Shown piece by piece: positions 1-5,538 of a stretch of DNA of 5,690 nucleotides; the stretch's first letter is position 1; the number at the start of each line of letters is the position of its first letter. The position numbers were made by a program, and so were the translations under genes. A model generated the notes under the pieces. The model was not told the origin of the DNA. It did no database searches and saw only the letters and a list, made by a program, of their open reading frames with translations. Source of the stretch: AC-69 sp046728055 (GTDB lineage Bacteria > Actinomycetota > UBA4738 > HRBIN12); assembly GCA_046728055.1 (NCBI GenBank), contig JBKPDU010000008.1:1-5690 (forward strand), in the 5' to 3' direction.

Positions 1-218
1 AGCGCAACCTCCTCGCCGCCGGTGAGTGGCCGAGTGTCGGACGCGCGTTCGCCGTCCACCACCACCGAGCCCGCCCGAGCCACGCTGGCGAAGCGCTCGC
101 CGTAGCGCTGGGAAAGCGAAGCGACGACCTCGCCAACGGTCTGGCCCTCGCCCTGCACGCGGGAGTCGCCGGCGAGCTCCCGAAGGGCCGCGAACAGGCG
201 AACGCTCACCGTGGCCAT
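1..218 (-). CDS. MoaD/ThiS-family sulfur-carrier protein, C-terminus cut by window edge
   Basis: Reading the minus strand from ATG at 218-216 gives 72 residues that begin MATVSVRLFAALRELAG and run through VVVDGERASDTRPLTGGEEVA before the window ends. This is the pattern of the small ubiquitin-fold MoaD/ThiS carriers: a first beta strand, the F-A-x-L-R-E-L-A-G motif, a helix (about 28-47), then the V-N/D-G-x-x-x-x-x-x-x-L-x-x-G-D/E-E-V strand region. Family members are about 80-95 aa and end in a Gly-Gly tail that is thiocarboxylated to donate sulfur for molybdopterin, thiamine or cysteine synthesis. The tail lies outside the window, so the pathway cannot be assigned. The gene is divergent from glnR across 47 bp. 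A TACCCT box 7 nt ahead of the ATG and no clear Shine-Dalgarno sequence suggest leaderless translation. Confidence 0.85.
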   Translation of the reverse strand, partial: MATVSVRLFAALRELAGDSRVQGEGQTVGEVVASLSQRYGERFASVARAGSVVVDGERASDTRPLTGGEEVA

Positions 219-225
219 ACTCGTC

Positions 226-231
226 AGGGTA
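226..231 (-). promoter_or_regulatory. Probable -10 element of the MoaD/ThiS gene (leaderless)
   Basis: On the minus strand the sequence reads TACCCT, then 7 nt (GACGAGT), then the ATG. TANNNT about 7 nt before a start codon is the typical actinobacterial leaderless arrangement, in which transcription begins at or beside the start codon. No convincing -35 hexamer is visible. Confidence 0.5.
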
Positions 232-237
232 CTGCCC

Positions 238-253
238 GATACGGCCCTGTTAC
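238..253 (+). promoter_or_regulatory. Possible GlnR half-sites in the glnR/moaD divergent spacer
   Basis: GATAC (238-242) and GTTAC (249-253) are separated by exactly 6 nt, which gives the 11-bp phasing of GlnR sites (consensus gTnAC-n6-GaAAC, repeated). GTTAC is a perfect a-site. GATAC in the preceding b-site position has one mismatch. The next position downstream (260-264) does not match. GTTAC overlaps the TACCCT -10 of glnR, so occupancy would be expected to repress. Two 5-mers can match by chance, so this is tentative. Confidence 0.22.
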
Positions 254-256
254 CCT
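251..256 (+). promoter_or_regulatory. Probable -10 element of glnR
   Basis: TACCCT lies 9 nt before the GTG start at 266. A start site 6-7 nt after the hexamer would leave a leader of only about 3-4 nt, and there is no purine-rich Shine-Dalgarno sequence ahead of the GTG. This supports leaderless or nearly leaderless expression and also decides the start codon. It is the same hexamer as in the divergent promoter at 226-231. Confidence 0.5.
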
Positions 257-265
257 CGGCTGGTC

Positions 266-925
266 GTGGCCGCCATCGTCGTCCTGTCCGATCGTCCCCC
301 CGCCGACGTTCTTCCCGCGCTTGACCCGGTCGGCCTCGACGTGAAGTCGGAACCGCTCGCCGTTGCATCCCTGGCCGATGTCCTGGGCCTCTCGCCCGAG
401 CTGGTGTTGGTGGACGCGGCCGAGAACCCTGGGCAGGGCCACGCCGTCCTCCGGACCCTCCGGGAGTCGGGCGGACGGCCCGCCACGGTCGCCGTGGTGG
501 AACGACGGGATCTCGAACGGTTCCCTTGGGACCAGGTGGCCGACGAGGTCCTGTACCCCTCTGCACCGGAAGCCGAGATCCGGGTGCGGCTCTCGATGCT
601 CAGGCGCCGGGCCGGCACTGGCGACGGGCGCACCGTCCGCCTGGGGCCGCTGACCCTCGACCTGGACACCTATCAGGTGACCGTGGCCGGCCGAGGCCTG
701 GACCTGACCTACAAGGAGTTCGAGCTGCTCCGATACCTCGCGTCGCGGCCCGGTCGGGTGTTCACCCGTCCGGCCCTGCTCCGGGAGGTGTGGGGATACG
801 ACTTCTACGGCGGAACCCGGACGGTGGACGTTCACGTCCGCCGCTTGCGGTCCAAGCTCGGACCCGAGCACGAGAGCCTGATCGAGACGGTCCGCGGCGT
901 GGGCTATCGGGTCGCCGACCTCTGA
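266..925 (+). CDS. glnR: GlnR, orphan OmpR-family regulator of nitrogen metabolism
   Basis: 219-aa transcription factor with an N-terminal receiver-like domain (about 1-112) and a C-terminal winged-helix DNA-binding domain (about 122-217). The output domain carries LDLTYKEFELLRYLA (145-159), VFTRPALL (165-172), EVWGYDFYGGTRTVDVHVRR (174-193) and LIETVRGVGYR (205-215). These are near-identical to what I recall of Mycobacterium and Streptomyces GlnR and are more specific than generic OmpR family members. The receiver is atypical. D50 is present in LVLVDA, but the acidic pair of strand 1 is reduced to S8-D9, strand 4 has VAVVE where the Thr/Ser would be, and the usual Lys-Pro is Tyr97-Pro98. This fits GlnR as an orphan factor not switched by ordinary Asp phosphorylation. 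In actinomycetes GlnR activates glnA, amtB and related genes under nitrogen limitation. The GTG at 266 is chosen because the TACCCT promoter lies just upstream; an in-frame extension to 26 would overlap the moaD-like gene and is low-complexity. glnA, a likely target, lies one gene downstream. Confidence 0.93.
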   Translation: MAAIVVLSDRPPADVLPALDPVGLDVKSEPLAVASLADVLGLSPELVLVDAAENPGQGHAVLRTLRESGGRPATVAVVERRDLERFPWDQVADEVLYPSAPEAEIRVRLSMLRRRAGTGDGRTVRLGPLTLDLDTYQVTVAGRGLDLTYKEFELLRYLASRPGRVFTRPALLREVWGYDFYGGTRTVDVHVRRLRSKLGPEHESLIETVRGVGYRVADL

Positions 926-982
926 CGGCTCGCGCGTCTCCCCAGTGTTCAGCCAATGAGGTTTCAGCGGTCCCGCCGGCGG

Positions 983-988
983 TAACGT
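983..988 (+). promoter_or_regulatory. Probable -10 element of the 104-aa gene (leaderless)
   Basis: TAACGT (TANNNT) is followed by exactly 7 nt and then GTG at 996, the same leaderless geometry as the MoaD/ThiS gene. No Shine-Dalgarno sequence precedes the GTG. The -35 position (about 960-965, GGTTTC) is a poor match to TTGACA. Confidence 0.45.
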
Positions 989-995
989 TCCCTGG

Positions 996-1310
996 GTGAG
1001 ATCGATGCTGCCATCCGCGCACGATGTCCGGCAGTGGAGTCAGGAGCTTGAGTCGGCGGTCGATGCCGGGGTGGACGAGGTCCAGCGGTGGTTGGCCACG
1101 CCGCAGGGTCGGTTCCTGCGATCCCTCGCCGCCCGGTTGCTCATCGTCGGCGCTCCCCTGATCCTTCGGCACCCGTTCTTCAGGACGCCGCTCGGCCGGG
1201 TCGTGGAGCTGGCTGGGGGCGCCGCGCTCCTTATCAAGCTGGCCGAGCTCCTCCGCGACTGGGAGCCACAGCCGCAGGCGCTGCCGGGAGCTCGCACGAC
1301 CGTGCCGTAA
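996..1310 (+). CDS. Hypothetical 104-aa protein between glnR and glnA
   Basis: I do not recognise this protein. It begins VRSMLPSAHDVRQWSQELES. An amphipathic, acidic helix-like stretch (about 10-32) is followed by two hydrophobic stretches, LAARLLIVGAPLIL (44-57) and about 69-86 around VVELAGGAALLIKLAELL, separated by a basic turn (RHPFFRTPLGR), and then a Pro-rich tail. This could be a membrane-associated helical hairpin, but the segments are short for confident transmembrane calls. Support for it being real: strong G/C third-position bias, a TANNNT box 7 nt before the GTG, and a good fit in the space between glnR (70-bp gap) and glnA. ATG at 1005 is an alternative start. Its TAA (1308-1310) lies inside the GlnR box of glnA, so the gene and the glnA control region abut. 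It may be co-expressed with glnA by read-through; that is inference. Confidence 0.6.
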   Translation: MRSMLPSAHDVRQWSQELESAVDAGVDEVQRWLATPQGRFLRSLAARLLIVGAPLILRHPFFRTPLGRVVELAGGAALLIKLAELLRDWEPQPQALPGARTTVP

Positions 1311-1333
1311 CGAACTGTTTACGCGGCCGAAAC
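1307..1333 (+). promoter_or_regulatory. GlnR box of glnA
   Basis: The sequence reads GTAAC-n6-TTTAC-n6-GAAAC (1307-1311, 1318-1322, 1329-1333): three 5-mers in exact 11-bp phase. Against the published actinobacterial GlnR pattern gTnAC-n6-GaAAC, TTTAC-n6-GAAAC matches at all but the weakly conserved first base, and GTAAC in the upstream b-site position has one mismatch. A fourth position upstream (1296-1300, ACGAC) is weak. If transcription starts 7 nt after the TACCCT box, near 1367, the centre of 1318-1333 falls near -41.5, where an activator overlaps the -35 region. That fits the absence of a recognisable -35 hexamer. Confidence 0.7.
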
Positions 1334-1354
1334 CTCGTCGCGCCGGTTGGCCCC

Positions 1355-1360
1355 TACCCT
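1355..1360 (+). promoter_or_regulatory. Probable -10 element of glnA
   Basis: TACCCT is identical to the -10 boxes proposed at 226-231 (minus) and 251-256 (plus). The -35 position (about 1331-1337) carries AACCTCG-like sequence unlike TTGACA and touches the end of the GlnR box, as expected for an activator-dependent promoter. The predicted start near 1367 gives a leader of about 28 nt before the GTG. Confidence 0.5.
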
Positions 1361-1377
1361 TGGTTCGTCCACCAAGC

Positions 1378-1390
1378 GGAAGGGGGAAGG
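1378..1390 (+). promoter_or_regulatory. Ribosome binding site of glnA
   Basis: The purine-only run GGAAGGGGGAAGG ends 4 nt before GTG at 1395. Either GGAAGG (1385-1390) or the upstream GGAAGGGGG (1378-1386, 8 nt spacing) could pair with 16S rRNA. It fixes the GTG as the start and contrasts with the leaderless look of the other genes here. Confidence 0.65.
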
Positions 1391-1394
1391 CCCG

Positions 1395-2816
1395 GTGACC
1401 ACGCCGAAGGACGTCCTCGCCCTGGCCAAGGAAGCGGGAGCCGAGATCGTCGATCTGCGGTTCTGCGACCTGCCGGGGCTGATGCAGCACTTCTCCATCC
1501 CCATCTCCGAGCTGTCCGAGGCAGGCTTCGAGGACGGCTACGGGTTCGACGGGTCCTCGATCCGCGGGTTCCAGGAGATCCAGGAGTCGGACATGCTCCT
1601 GGTGCCCGACCCGGACGCCGCGTACATCGACCCGTTCACCAAGCACTCCACGCTGGCCATCCACTGCTTCGTCCGGGACCCGATCACCGGCGAGACCTAT
1701 ACGCGCGACCCTCGCTCGATCGCTCGCAAGGCCGAGCTGTACCTGAAGCAGAGCGGCATCGCGGACATCTCGTACTGGGGACCGGAGTGCGAGTTCTACA
1801 TCTTCGACTCGATCCGGTTCGACCAGAACCAACACGAGGGCTACTACTTCATCGATGCGGTCGAGGGCGTGTGGAACTCGGGGGCGGAGGAAGGCGGCCG
1901 GAACCTCGGGTACAAGCCTAGGTACAAGGAAGGGTACTTCCCCGTCCCGCCCATGGATCACTACCAGGACCTGCGAAGCGAGATGGTGCTGAACCTCCAG
2001 AAGGTGGGAGTGGAGGTCGAGGTGCATCACCACGAGGTCGGAACGGCCGGCCAGGCCGAGATCGACATACGCTTCGACACGATGCTCCGGATGGCGGACA
2101 AGGTCATGAAGTACAAGTACGTGGTCAAGAACACTGCCCTCGCCGCGGGCAAAACGGTGACGTTCATGCCCAAGCCACTGTTCATGGACAACGGATCGGG
2201 CATGCATACGCACCAGAGCCTGTGGCGCAACGACGAGAACCTGTTCTGGGACGAGGTCGGCTACGCCGGGATCAGCGACACCGCGAGGTGGTACATCGGT
2301 GGTCTGTTGACCCACGCGCCGTCGCTGCTGGCCTTCGCCGCGCCCACCACCAATTCCTATCGCCGGCTCGTCCCGGGATACGAGGCGCCGATCAACCTGG
2401 TGTACTCGCAGCGGAACCGGTCGGCGTGCGTGCGTATCCCCGTCTACTACAAGACCCCGGCCGCCAAGCGCCTGGAGTTTCGGACCCCGGACCCCTCGTG
2501 CAACCCGTACCTGTCGTTCGCGGCCCAGCTCCAGGCGGGGCTCGACGGCATCAAGAACAAGATCGAGCCACCCGAGCCGATCGACAAGGATCTGTACGAC
2601 CTGCCGCCCGAGGACAAGTCCATGGTCAAGCAGGTGCCCGGGTCGCTCGAGGAGGTGCTCGACGCTCTGGAGGCCGACCACCAGTGGCTGCTGGAGGGCG
2701 GGGTCTTCACCCAGGACGTGATCGACACCTGGATCGAGTACAAGCGGACGAACGAGCTCGATGCGGTGCGCCTTCGCCCGCATCCGCACGAATTCGCCCT
2801 GTACTACGACCTGTGA
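1395..2816 (+). CDS. glnA: Glutamine synthetase, type I-beta (GlnA)
   Basis: 473-aa cytosolic enzyme that makes glutamine from glutamate, ammonia and ATP; GSI proteins form dodecamers. Length matches GSI (about 470-480 aa). Visible landmarks are RFCDLPGLMQHF near the N-terminus, the YGFDGSSIRGF loop with D52, metal ligands E131 and E133 in ECEFYIFD, E214 in HHHEVG and E222 in GQAEIDIRF, H271 in NGSGMHTHQSLW, the NRSACVRIP arginine motif, and E361 in KRLEFR. KDLYDLPPED contains Y401, equivalent to the adenylylated tyrosine (Y397 in enteric GSI), so this is the regulated beta subtype and the natural substrate of the facing glnE product. It ends HPHEFALYYDL, like mycobacterial GlnA1. The GTG start is chosen for its Shine-Dalgarno run and its match to family N-termini; an in-frame TTG at 1347 lies upstream of the -10 box. 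Transcription is probably activated by GlnR through the box at 1307-1333. Confidence 0.97.
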   Translation: MTTPKDVLALAKEAGAEIVDLRFCDLPGLMQHFSIPISELSEAGFEDGYGFDGSSIRGFQEIQESDMLLVPDPDAAYIDPFTKHSTLAIHCFVRDPITGETYTRDPRSIARKAELYLKQSGIADISYWGPECEFYIFDSIRFDQNQHEGYYFIDAVEGVWNSGAEEGGRNLGYKPRYKEGYFPVPPMDHYQDLRSEMVLNLQKVGVEVEVHHHEVGTAGQAEIDIRFDTMLRMADKVMKYKYVVKNTALAAGKTVTFMPKPLFMDNGSGMHTHQSLWRNDENLFWDEVGYAGISDTARWYIGGLLTHAPSLLAFAAPTTNSYRRLVPGYEAPINLVYSQRNRSACVRIPVYYKTPAAKRLEFRTPDPSCNPYLSFAAQLQAGLDGIKNKIEPPEPIDKDLYDLPPEDKSMVKQVPGSLEEVLDALEADHQWLLEGGVFTQDVIDTWIEYKRTNELDAVRLRPHPHEFALYYDL

Positions 2817-2852
2817 CGGTCGCCACAGCGGATCCTCGAGGCGACTTCGAAC

Positions 2853-5525
2853 TCAGCCCTCGGGCTCGAACCCTTCGGAGAAGACGCGTTCCATCGCACG
2901 CCGGGCCCGGCGGGTGATCCGTCGGTAGTCGTCCAGGAAGGTCTGCCGCGGGTACTCCTCGTAGCCGAGCCGCCGAGCCAGGGCGGCCTGCTCCTCCACC
3001 GACGCCGGAACGGCTTCTGCATGCACCCTACGATCCACCTCCAACGCGTTCTTCACGTCCGACAGGAACACGAAGGCCTCACCCAGCTCACGGGCCACGC
3101 TGTCCTCCATCAGTCGGGCCGCGGCCAGCTTCTCGATGGCCTCCAAGGTGCGGGGCGTGCGGACTTCCGGATGCCGGCCCCCGTACCGCATCAGCAACAG
3201 CTCGGCGGCGAACTGCACATCGGCCAGTGAGCCGTACCCCAACTTGAAGTGGAAGCGCGCCGCGTCGGCCGGACGAACGCGCTCCTTTTCGATCCGTTCG
3301 CGCATCCGAAGGATCTCGGCCATCCGGTCGAGCGAGAGGTACTCCGGGTAGGCAAGGTCCTCGGCCAACGAGCAGAACCGTCGGCCCAGTTCCTCGTCCC
3401 CCGCGATGAACCTGGCCCGCAGGAGGGACTGGAACTCCCAGGTCTCCGCATACCGCTCCAGGTACTCGAGGTACGCGGCGAACGAACGCGCGAGGGGCCC
3501 GGATCGACCCTCTGGCCGAAGGCCCGCATCGGGCTCCCACCCGTGGTCGTGGATCCACTGGAGCACGCGCTCGGAGATCTCCCCCGCGTCTCGAAGGTTC
3601 TCGGCTCCCTCCCCCTCGTAGACGAACACCAGATCGAGGTCGGAGGCGAAGTTCAGCTCCTCGGCTCCCAGCTTCCCCAGGCCGATCAGGGCGATGGGAA
3701 GGTCGGGCCCGGCCGCCGCCAGGGCCTCGTTCACGACTCGATCGGCCACCGTCGTCAGCGCGCGTCCGGTGTCCCGCGGTTCGAGCTCACGCGCCGCGTA
3801 CCGCGCGACCACCGCGACGAGCGCCGCCTCTGAGTCGACGGCCCCGGCTCCGCCGGACAATGCGGCGACCCGTTCCGGCCGGGCCGCCAGAAGGTCGGTG
3901 GCGAAGGAGCTCGCGGAGACCGCGTGGGCCAACCGCTTCGCCACGCCGGGGTCCGACACGAGCGTGTCGGGGAGCCTTCGGTCACCGGAGGCCGTGATGG
4001 CCTCGGCCACCCGCTCCAGCCGAACGAGCGCCGCATCGGGATTCGAGGCCAGGGCGAGCGCCGGCGCCATGACCGGGAACACGTGGGACACGACCCTGCC
4101 CAAGCGCGTGGACGGGTCGATCACCCGGTCGAGCACCGTGTATGCGGCGCTCGGCTGGCGGAACCCCAGCCCTGCCAGCAGCTCCTCGGTGGCCATGCGA
4201 TCGACACCCGGCCTGGGCACGGCCGGCCCGGCAAAGGCCTCCAGCAGCGGCCGATAGAACAGTCGCTCGTGCAGCCCTCGGATCAGAGCAGTCTGGCGGC
4301 CGTACTCGGCCTTCAGCTCGTCGGGTCCATCCAGATCGAGCGAACGAGCCAGGCGAGCAAGCGATGGTCGGTCGGCGGGGAGCTCGTGGGTCTGAATGTC
4401 GCGGACCATCTGGAGGCGATGCTCCAGTCTTCGGAGGAACCGGTACGCGTCGCCTAGGGCCTCTGCGTCGTCCTCGGCCACGTACCCCTCTCTGGCCAAG
4501 GCCGCGAGCGCGAGGAGGGTGTTCGGCTGTCTCAGCCGGTCGTCGCGTCGACCGTGGACGATCTGGAGCAGCTGGACCGCGAACTCCACGTCGCGGATCC
4601 CGCCCCACCCCCGCTTGACCTCGGTTCCGGTCTTGCCCCGCGCTCGGACGTACTCCTCCAGGCGGACCTTCACCCGCCGAACCTCCTCGATGGTCTGCGC
4701 GGGCAGCTCGTCTCGATAGACGAACGGCGTGACCATCTCCACGAAGGCCTGCCCCAGCTCGAGGTCACCGGCCACCGGCCGGGCCTTGATCAGCGCTTGC
4801 CGTTCCCAGGTCATCGCCTGCGAGCCGTAGTACTCGCGCATCGCGGGGAGCGAACGAGCGAGCGCCCCTCCCCGACCCCCGGGACGAAGCGTGGGATCCA
4901 CGCGGAGGGCGATACCCTCGGCCGTCGCCTCGGAGAGCAGGCGGATGGTCTCGGCGGCCTCTCGCTCGGCCCGCTCGCGGCGCTGCGCCTCTGGACTTGC
5001 TCCGCCTCCTTCGGTCACGAAGAGCACGTCGACGTCCGAGGCGTAGTTCAGCTCGGCTCCCCCGAGCTTGCCCAGGCCGACCACCGCGAGCCCCTCCGAT
5101 GCGGCGGTCCGGCATGCGAGCGACAGGCACGCCTCGGCGATCGCGCTGATCTCGGCCACGACCTCCTCGACCGGCGCGCCCGCCAGGTCGCGGGCCCCGA
5201 GCCGGACCATGGCCCGATGCCGGAACACACGGAGGCCGTCGGCAGGTCCCCGCCTCGAGGCCTCGGCCGTAAGCTCGTCGTCGAGCTCCTCGCGGCTCCT
5301 GGCTCGCACGTCGATCAGCATCCCCGTCTCCTCGGGATGACTCACCAGGAAGTCGGCAGCGGCGGTCGAGAAGCCGAGCAGGCGCGCAGCGATAGGAAAC
5401 ACGTCGTCCCGGCCCAGCACCTGGCGCGCTCGCGGGTTTACACCCACCCGGGAGATGGCCACCCGAGCGAGCTCGGGATCCGGGGCCTCGGCCAAGGTTC
5501 GGCCCATCATCTCCGGGCTCAACAT
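2853..5525 (-). CDS. glnE: Bifunctional glutamine synthetase adenylyltransferase/deadenylylase (GlnE)
   Basis: 890-aa enzyme that adenylylates GlnA on its tyrosine (inactivating it when nitrogen is plentiful) and removes the AMP when nitrogen is short. It has the tandem design of the family. The N-terminal nucleotidyltransferase carries GLGKLGGAELNYASDVD (150-166; metal-binding D164 and D166), then LRPGGRGGAL (213-222) and a helical domain with GGIRDVEFAVQLL (308-320). The C-terminal unit repeats this with GLGKLGAEELNFASDLD (ending at D629 and D631), LRPEGRSGPLA and GYGSLADVQFAAELLLM. Family knowledge assigns deadenylylation to the first unit and adenylylation to the second; both active-site motifs look intact. 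It is shorter than E. coli GlnE (about 945 aa) and M. tuberculosis GlnE (about 994 aa, from memory). ATG at 5525 is chosen because it follows AGGGAAG and lies 13 nt after the upstream gene's stop; the in-frame extension to 5639 would overlap that gene in another frame. It is convergent with glnA, with a 36-bp gap. No PII gene is visible. Confidence 0.95.
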   Translation of the reverse strand: MLSPEMMGRTLAEAPDPELARVAISRVGVNPRARQVLGRDDVFPIAARLLGFSTAAADFLVSHPEETGMLIDVRARSREELDDELTAEASRRGPADGLRVFRHRAMVRLGARDLAGAPVEEVVAEISAIAEACLSLACRTAASEGLAVVGLGKLGGAELNYASDVDVLFVTEGGGASPEAQRRERAEREAAETIRLLSEATAEGIALRVDPTLRPGGRGGALARSLPAMREYYGSQAMTWERQALIKARPVAGDLELGQAFVEMVTPFVYRDELPAQTIEEVRRVKVRLEEYVRARGKTGTEVKRGWGGIRDVEFAVQLLQIVHGRRDDRLRQPNTLLALAALAREGYVAEDDAEALGDAYRFLRRLEHRLQMVRDIQTHELPADRPSLARLARSLDLDGPDELKAEYGRQTALIRGLHERLFYRPLLEAFAGPAVPRPGVDRMATEELLAGLGFRQPSAAYTVLDRVIDPSTRLGRVVSHVFPVMAPALALASNPDAALVRLERVAEAITASGDRRLPDTLVSDPGVAKRLAHAVSASSFATDLLAARPERVAALSGGAGAVDSEAALVAVVARYAARELEPRDTGRALTTVADRVVNEALAAAGPDLPIALIGLGKLGAEELNFASDLDLVFVYEGEGAENLRDAGEISERVLQWIHDHGWEPDAGLRPEGRSGPLARSFAAYLEYLERYAETWEFQSLLRARFIAGDEELGRRFCSLAEDLAYPEYLSLDRMAEILRMRERIEKERVRPADAARFHFKLGYGSLADVQFAAELLLMRYGGRHPEVRTPRTLEAIEKLAAARLMEDSVARELGEAFVFLSDVKNALEVDRRVHAEAVPASVEEQAALARRLGYEEYPRQTFLDDYRRITRRARRAMERVFSEGFEPEG

Positions 5526-5529
5526 CCGG

Positions 5530-5536
5530 CTTCCCT
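5530..5536 (-). promoter_or_regulatory. Ribosome binding site of glnE
   Basis: On the minus strand AGGGAAG lies 4 nt before ATG at 5525, in the 13-nt gap after the membrane-protein stop codon. It favours this ATG over the tandem ATGs five and six codons further in, and shows that glnE can be translated from a shared transcript. Confidence 0.5.
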
Positions 5537-5538
5537 GT

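Noticed and set aside
26..265. In-frame N-terminal extension of glnR (80 extra residues)
   Set aside because: It overlaps the moaD-like gene on the other strand, is an Arg/Pro-rich low-complexity product, and contains the TACCCT promoter. The GTG at 266 gives the family's normal N-terminus with D50 in the right place.
973..982. Perfect palindrome CCGCCGGCGG just upstream of the -10 at 983
   Set aside because: In DNA this GC-rich, a 10-bp G/C-only palindrome is easily expected by chance, and no second copy was seen to suggest an operator.
961..986. GTTTC (961-965) and GTAAC (982-986) as a GlnR site ahead of the 104-aa gene
   Set aside because: The starts are 21 bp apart instead of a multiple of 11, the two are in opposite orientations for the consensus, and no further repeats fall in phase.
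1347..1394. TTG start giving glnA 16 extra residues
   Set aside because: The TTG lies upstream of the predicted -10 box. The GTG at 1395 has a strong purine-rich ribosome binding site and matches GlnA N-termini.
762..2789. 675-codon open frame on the minus strand opposite glnR's end, the 104-aa gene and glnA
   Set aside because: It is a shadow of high-GC coding sequence. The opposite strand encodes an unmistakable glutamine synthetase, and the antisense product shows no recognisable domain.
2811..2870. Possible bidirectional terminator between glnA and glnE
   Set aside because: There is a 5-bp stem CTGTG/CACAG (2811-2815 with 2824-2828) and a bulged hairpin around 2846-2870 with AGCC-CTCG-GGCT at its tip. 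Both stems are short and neither is followed by a T-run on either strand, so I cannot support a terminator call.
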